From positions 1-64,000 of the forward strand of contig NZ_JASZYS010000017.1 of assembly GCF_030316845.1 (NCBI RefSeq): 64,000 bases of DNA, given 5' to 3'. The notes under the pieces were generated by a model. It worked only from the letters and a program-made list of their open reading frames with translations, had not been told where the DNA came from and ran no database searches. The first letter of the stretch is position 1; each line of letters begins with the position of its first letter. Shown here piece after piece: positions 59,993 to 64,000 of the stretch. Source of the stretch: Variovorax davisae. GTDB lineage: Bacteria; Pseudomonadota; Gammaproteobacteria; Burkholderiales; Burkholderiaceae_C. The position numbers and the translations under genes are program-made.

Positions 59993-61135
59993 ATGGCGAA
60001 CGCAAATCAACCTCTGGTCGGCCTCGTGGGCTGGCGCGGCATGGTCGGCTCGGTCCTGATGGACCGGATGCAGGCCGAAGGCGACTTCGGGCTCATCGAA
60101 CCGGTCTTCTTCTCGACTTCCAACGCCGGCGGCAAGGCCCCGGCGATGGCCAAGAACGAGACCACGCTCAAGGACGCCCACGACATCGCCGCGCTCCAGA
60201 AGTGCGATATCGTCATCACCGCCCAGGGCGGCGACTACACGAGCGAGGTGTTCCCCAAGCTGCGCGCCGCCGGCTGGAAGGGCCACTGGATCGACGCCGC
60301 GTCCACTCTGCGCATGAACGACGACGCGATCATCGTGCTCGACCCGGTCAACCTGCCCGTGATCCAGAACGCGCTCGCCAAGGGCGGCAAGAACTGGATC
60401 GGCGGCAACTGCACCGTCAGCTGCATGCTGATGGGCGTCGGCGCGCTGTACAAGGCCGGCCTGGTCGAGTGGATGACCAGCATGACCTACCAGGCCGCTT
60501 CGGGCGGCGGTGCCCAGCACATGCGCGAGCTGCTGACGCAGTTCGGCACCCTCAACGGCGAAGTGCGGGCGCTGCTCGACGACCCCAAGTCGGCCATCCT
60601 CGAGATCGACCGCAAGGTGCTGGCCAAGCAGCAGTCGCTGAGCGCGGCCGAAACGGCCAACTTCGGCGCCCCGCTGGGCGGCAGCCTGATCCCCTGGATC
60701 GACAAGGACCTGGGCGACGGCATGAGCAAGGAAGAATGGAAGGCCGGCGCCGAGACCAACAAGATCCTGGGCCAGGGCGCGGGCTTCGGCACCGCGGCCA
60801 CGCCGGTCGACGGCTTCTGCGTGCGCGTGGGCGCGATGCGCTGCCACAGCCAGGCGCTGACCTTCAAGCTCAAGAAGAACGTTCCCGTGGCCGACATCGA
60901 GGCCCTGATCGCCGCCGACAACGAGTGGGTCAAGGTGGTGCCGAACACCCGCGAAGCGACCGTCAAGGACCTGACGCCGGTGGCCGTCACCGGCACCATG
61001 TCGATCCCGGTCGGACGCGTGCGCAAGCTCGCCATGGGCCCGGACTATGTCGGCGCCTTCACGATCGGCGACCAGCTGCTGTGGGGTGCCGCGGAACCGC
61101 TGCGCCGCATGCTGCGCATCCTGCTGGAAGCCTGA
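59993..61135 (+). CDS. asd: Aspartate-semialdehyde dehydrogenase
   Basis: A 380-residue enzyme reducing aspartyl phosphate to the semialdehyde, shared by lysine, methionine and threonine synthesis. NADP-binding VGLVGWRGMVGSVLMDRM near 9-26, catalytic Cys140 in IGGNCTVSCMLMG, and His in GAMRCHSQALT. The sequence is of the Gram-negative E. coli type. Separated from leuB by 86 nt with a hairpin; fimV follows. Confidence 0.97.
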   Translation: MANANQPLVGLVGWRGMVGSVLMDRMQAEGDFGLIEPVFFSTSNAGGKAPAMAKNETTLKDAHDIAALQKCDIVITAQGGDYTSEVFPKLRAAGWKGHWIDAASTLRMNDDAIIVLDPVNLPVIQNALAKGGKNWIGGNCTVSCMLMGVGALYKAGLVEWMTSMTYQAASGGGAQHMRELLTQFGTLNGEVRALLDDPKSAILEIDRKVLAKQQSLSAAETANFGAPLGGSLIPWIDKDLGDGMSKEEWKAGAETNKILGQGAGFGTAATPVDGFCVRVGAMRCHSQALTFKLKKNVPVADIEALIAADNEWVKVVPNTREATVKDLTPVAVTGTMSIPVGRVRKLAMGPDYVGAFTIGDQLLWGAAEPLRRMLRILLEA

Positions 61136-61146
61136 GGGGAGGCATC

Positions 61147-61187
61147 GGGGGCCCGTCCGGGCCCCCGCCGTTGCGGCATCGCAACGG
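61147..61187 (+). terminator. Two tandem perfect hairpins after asd
   Basis: GGGGGCCCG-TC-CGGGCCCCC (61147-61166; 9-bp stem) followed at once by CCGTTGCG-GCAT-CGCAACGG (61168-61187; 8-bp stem). Neither is followed by a T tract. They may stop polymerase with Rho or protect the asd 3' end; the region to fimV (to 61301) holds no gene. Confidence 0.6.
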
Positions 61188-61301
61188 CAAATGCATGACG
61201 AAGTTTGCACGCACTGGGTAGATAAGGCCTGTCGCCTTGTCAGTGCAGGGTGTTGATGTTAACGTCCCCTTACACTTTTGGGCCGAGCTGCCCCTACCAG
61301 C

Positions 61302-64000
61302 ATGACACGACAACCGTTGCCTGCGGCCCGCCTTTCGGCCACCTCCCCGAGTTCGACGACCCCTGGCCGGAGTCAGCTCACGCTCCTGAGCGCGGCGGTC
61401 GCCCTGGCTCTGGGCGGCGGCCTGGCCGCTGACGCCAGCGCCCTGGCGCTGGGACGGCTGAATGTGCAGTCGGCGCTGGGCGAACCTCTGCGGGCCGAGA
61501 TCGAGGTCACCGAGATCACGGCGGCCGAAGCCGACAGCCTCAAGGTCAACATCGCCTCGGCCGAGGCCTTCCGCGCCGCCGGCGTGCCCTACAACGCGGC
61601 GCTGTCGGACGTCCGCGTCGGCGTCCAGAAGCGCGCCGACGGCCGCTACGTGGTGCGCCTCACCAGCAACCGCCTGCTCAGCGAGCCCTTCGTCGACCTG
61701 CTGCTCGAAGCCAACTGGGGTTCGGGGCGCGTCGTGCGCGACTACACGGTCCTGCTCGACCCGCCGACCAGCCGCCAGGCGGCCGCCCCGGTGGCGCCGG
61801 TGGCACCGCAGATCTCCGCCGCGCCCGCGCAGCGCGTCGTGCCGGCCGAAGTGCAGGCGCCGCCCGTGCGGCGCGAGCGCCCGGTTGCCGCAGCGGCACC
61901 CGCACCCGCACCCGCGCCCGCCGCTGCCGACAGCGGCACGGTGCGCACCTCGAACGGCGAGCAGGTCAAGGTCCAGCCGGGCGACACCGCAGGCAAGATC
62001 GCGGCCGCCTACAAGCCGGCCGAGGTATCCCTCGACCAGATGCTGGTGGCGCTGCTGCGCGCCAATCCCAACGCCTTCATCGGCGGCAACGTCAACCGGA
62101 TCAAGGCTGGCGCGGTGCTCGAGTTGCCCGGCACGCCCCAGGCCGAGTCCGTTCCGGCCGCCGAGGCCCGCCGCACCGTGACGGCCCAGAGCCAGGATTT
62201 CGGCGAGTACCGTCGCCGCCTGGCCGACAACGCGCCGACCTCGAAGGTCGCCGACGCCGACCGCCAGACCTCCGGCAAGCTGCAAGCCAACGTCGAGGAC
62301 CGCAACGCCGCCAACGCATCCAGCGACAAGCTCAAGATCTCCCAGGGCCTCGCCCCGGGCCGCCCGACCGAAGAGCAGATCGCCCAGGCGAAGCAGGCAC
62401 AGGCCAGCAATGCACGCGTGGCCGAGCTGTCCAAGAACATCTCCGAGCTGAACAAGATCCAGGCCGCCAGCGGCGCGGCGCCCACGGCGCCGGCCCCCGC
62501 GCCAGTGGCACCGGCAGCCTCGACGGCACCGGCCGCTGCGGCGCCTGCGTCGGCCGCCAGCCCTGCACCCGCCGCCGCGGCGCCCGCCACCCCGGCCGCG
62601 GCGACGACGCCGGCCGTGGTCGCGCCGACGGTCGCTGCGGCCGCCGCGGCCGCCGATGCCGGTCTCAAGGCAGCCGCCCCCGCTGCGTCCGCACCGGCCG
62701 CCGCCGCACCCGCGGTGACGCCGCCCGTGGCCGCCGCCAAGCCGGTCGCCAAGGCGCCGCCTCCCCCGCCGCCCGCGCAGCAGAGCTTCTTCTCCGAACT
62801 GCTCGACAACCCGCTGATGGCCGGCGCGGCCGCGCTGATCGCGCTGCTGATCGGGTTCCTGCTCTACCGCGTGCTCGGCCGCAAGCGCCGCGACGCCGGC
62901 GACAGCGTCTTCATCGAAAGCCGCATCCCCAAGGACTCCTTCTTCGGCGCCAGCGGCGGCGAATCGGTCGACACCAAGAACCGCGGCAACTCGGTGGTGT
63001 CCTCGCTGTCCTACTCGCCGAGCCAGCTGGACGCCGGCGACGTCGATCCGGTGGCCGAAGCCGACGTCTACCTCGCCTATGGCCGCGACCTGCAGGCCGA
63101 GGAAATCCTGCGCGAGGCCCTGCGGGTCAATCCGGAACGCACTGCCATCCACCTCAAGCTGCTCGAGATCCACGCCAAGCGTCGCGACCTGCGCGCCTAC
63201 GAAGCGCTGGCCGCCGACGTCCACAAGCTCACCGGCGGCACCGGCAGCGACTGGAACCGCGTGGTCGAGCTCGGCAAGGACCTCGATCCGGGCAACCCGC
63301 TCTACGAGACCGGCAGCCGCGGTGGCGTGTCCGCCGCCGAGGCCGCTGCCTTCGCCGGCACGCTGGCCGCCGCCAGCGCCCCCGCCCCGCTCGCGCCGAC
63401 CCCGGAAGTCGAAGCCCCGCCGCCGGCCTTCGTGCCCTCGGTGGCCCCGCTGGACTTCGACCTCGAACTCAGCGCGCCGCCAGCCACCACCGCCCCGGCG
63501 CCCATCACGGCCAGCCTGCCGATCACGCCGGCCCCGGTGCACAAGCCGGTCCCGGCCGCCGCCGAGCTGCCGAGCACCGTCACGGCGCCGCTCAACGGCC
63601 ATCTGCCGGCCGCCCCCGCGATCAGCCGCCTCGACCTCGAGAACGACTTCGATACCGCCCCCGGCGCCCTCGAGCCCATGGCGCGCGGATCGTCGCACGC
63701 CGACGAGGAGCGCACCCAGCCCGCGCCGCTGCGCGCCGGCCTGCCCGCCGATTCCGGCTTCATCGAATTCGACATGAGTTCGCTGGCTGGCCTGTCCAGC
63801 CGCACCCCGCCCGACACCGAGCGCGGCCGCCTCGAGGCGATCGACGACAGCAACGAGAACCCGCACGCGATCAAGCTCTCGCTGGCTCGCGAACTGAAGG
63901 CGCTGGGCGACGTCGAAGGCGCCCGCTCGCTGGTCGAGGAAGTCGCCGCCGAGAGCGCCGGCGACATCAAGGCCGAAGCCAAGCAACTGCTCGGCCAGCT
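61302..64000 (+). CDS. fimV: FimV-family cell-pole/type IV pilus assembly protein, 3' end beyond window
   Basis: An open frame from ATG at 61302 to the window edge (899 codons, no stop). Residues 1-48 form an N-terminal membrane or signal region; ALGRLNVQSALGEPLRAEIE (about 49-68) is the FimV N-terminal domain; a LysM peptidoglycan-binding domain lies at about 214-275; a Gln/Ala-rich coiled coil near 345-390; a long Ala/Pro linker; a membrane helix near 506-525; then TPR-like repeats. The last codons encode AKQLLGQL, which is close to the end of FimV_C, so little is missing. FimV recruits pilus and polarity proteins at the cell pole. In Burkholderiales it regularly lies between asd and truA. 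Confidence 0.93.
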   Translation, partial: MTRQPLPAARLSATSPSSTTPGRSQLTLLSAAVALALGGGLAADASALALGRLNVQSALGEPLRAEIEVTEITAAEADSLKVNIASAEAFRAAGVPYNAALSDVRVGVQKRADGRYVVRLTSNRLLSEPFVDLLLEANWGSGRVVRDYTVLLDPPTSRQAAAPVAPVAPQISAAPAQRVVPAEVQAPPVRRERPVAAAAPAPAPAPAAADSGTVRTSNGEQVKVQPGDTAGKIAAAYKPAEVSLDQMLVALLRANPNAFIGGNVNRIKAGAVLELPGTPQAESVPAAEARRTVTAQSQDFGEYRRRLADNAPTSKVADADRQTSGKLQANVEDRNAANASSDKLKISQGLAPGRPTEEQIAQAKQAQASNARVAELSKNISELNKIQAASGAAPTAPAPAPVAPAASTAPAAAAPASAASPAPAAAAPATPAAATTPAVVAPTVAAAAAAADAGLKAAAPAASAPAAAAPAVTPPVAAAKPVAKAPPPPPPAQQSFFSELLDNPLMAGAAALIALLIGFLLYRVLGRKRRDAGDSVFIESRIPKDSFFGASGGESVDTKNRGNSVVSSLSYSPSQLDAGDVDPVAEADVYLAYGRDLQAEEILREALRVNPERTAIHLKLLEIHAKRRDLRAYEALAADVHKLTGGTGSDWNRVVELGKDLDPGNPLYETGSRGGVSAAEAAAFAGTLAAASAPAPLAPTPEVEAPPPAFVPSVAPLDFDLELSAPPATTAPAPITASLPITPAPVHKPVPAAAELPSTVTAPLNGHLPAAPAISRLDLENDFDTAPGALEPMARGSSHADEERTQPAPLRAGLPADSGFIEFDMSSLAGLSSRTPPDTERGRLEAIDDSNENPHAIKLSLARELKALGDVEGARSLVEEVAAESAGDIKAEAKQLLGQ

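Overview
The window is about 64 kb of high-GC DNA from a betaproteobacterium of the order Burkholderiales, most likely family Comamonadaceae (Variovorax or a close relative). This rests on gene order (hda-pcnB-folK beside purM, murJ facing rpsT, sdhCDAB-sdhE-gltA, leuCDB-asd-fimV), a Bug-type solute receptor, MmyB-like and GlxA-like regulators, and strong G/C bias at third codon positions. The genes are almost all chromosomal housekeeping and catabolic genes. I see no tRNA, rRNA, CRISPR array, insertion sequence, prophage or integrase. No gene-free stretch exceeds 300 bases; the longest gap (2198-2428) is a promoter and long leader.

Layout. 1-5718: end of garD, a RhlE-type helicase, orn, then an operon of membrane M48 peptidase, phhB and rsgA. 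5722-10991: minus-strand genes hisC, a CobD/CbiB-like membrane protein and a CoA pyrophosphatase, lying downstream of the ribosomal operon rpsP-rimM-trmD-rplS. 11017-16509: an acetyltransferase and a TM2-like protein, then minus-strand phosphate uptake (DUF47-pit) and hda-pcnB-folK. 16717-21099: purM, an AI-2E-type permease, and a translationally overlapped trio of cysteine hydrolase, DJ-1/PfpI protein and GlxA-type regulator. 21114-27164: VOC protein, SirB1-like protein, murJ, rpsT, DUF3579, argD-argF. 27169-34508: LysR/Bug/DUF2817 peptidase cluster, the kynBUA tryptophan-degradation operon and a possible SMI1/KNR4-ankyrin protein. 34509-38194: a Fur-box-controlled feoA-feoB operon with a Cys-rich membrane protein and, 9 nt later, an FAD monooxygenase. 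38281-55380: a TCA-cycle region (acnA; mdh-tam-citE-like-hypothetical-acnB; GntR; sdhCDABE-gltA). 55454-64000: entericidin, LysR, leuCDB, asd and nearly all of fimV, which runs off the right edge.

How the genes work together. The TCA region holds both aconitases, malate dehydrogenase, succinate dehydrogenase and citrate synthase, with trans-aconitate methyltransferase placed in the mdh-acnB operon, where it could remove the inhibitory by-product of aconitase. A GntR regulator sits between mdh and sdhC with a palindrome in its own upstream region. Iron supply (feo) borders the iron-sulfur enzyme acnA. leuCDB is preceded by a LysR gene with a perfect 9-bp inverted repeat in front of it.

No wholly new system is evident. 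The best second-look items are regulatory palindromes (55629, 41593, 49338), the feo-linked monooxygenase, the hydrolase/DJ-1/GlxA trio, the SMI1-ankyrin protein, and a local codon-usage anomaly inside leuB.
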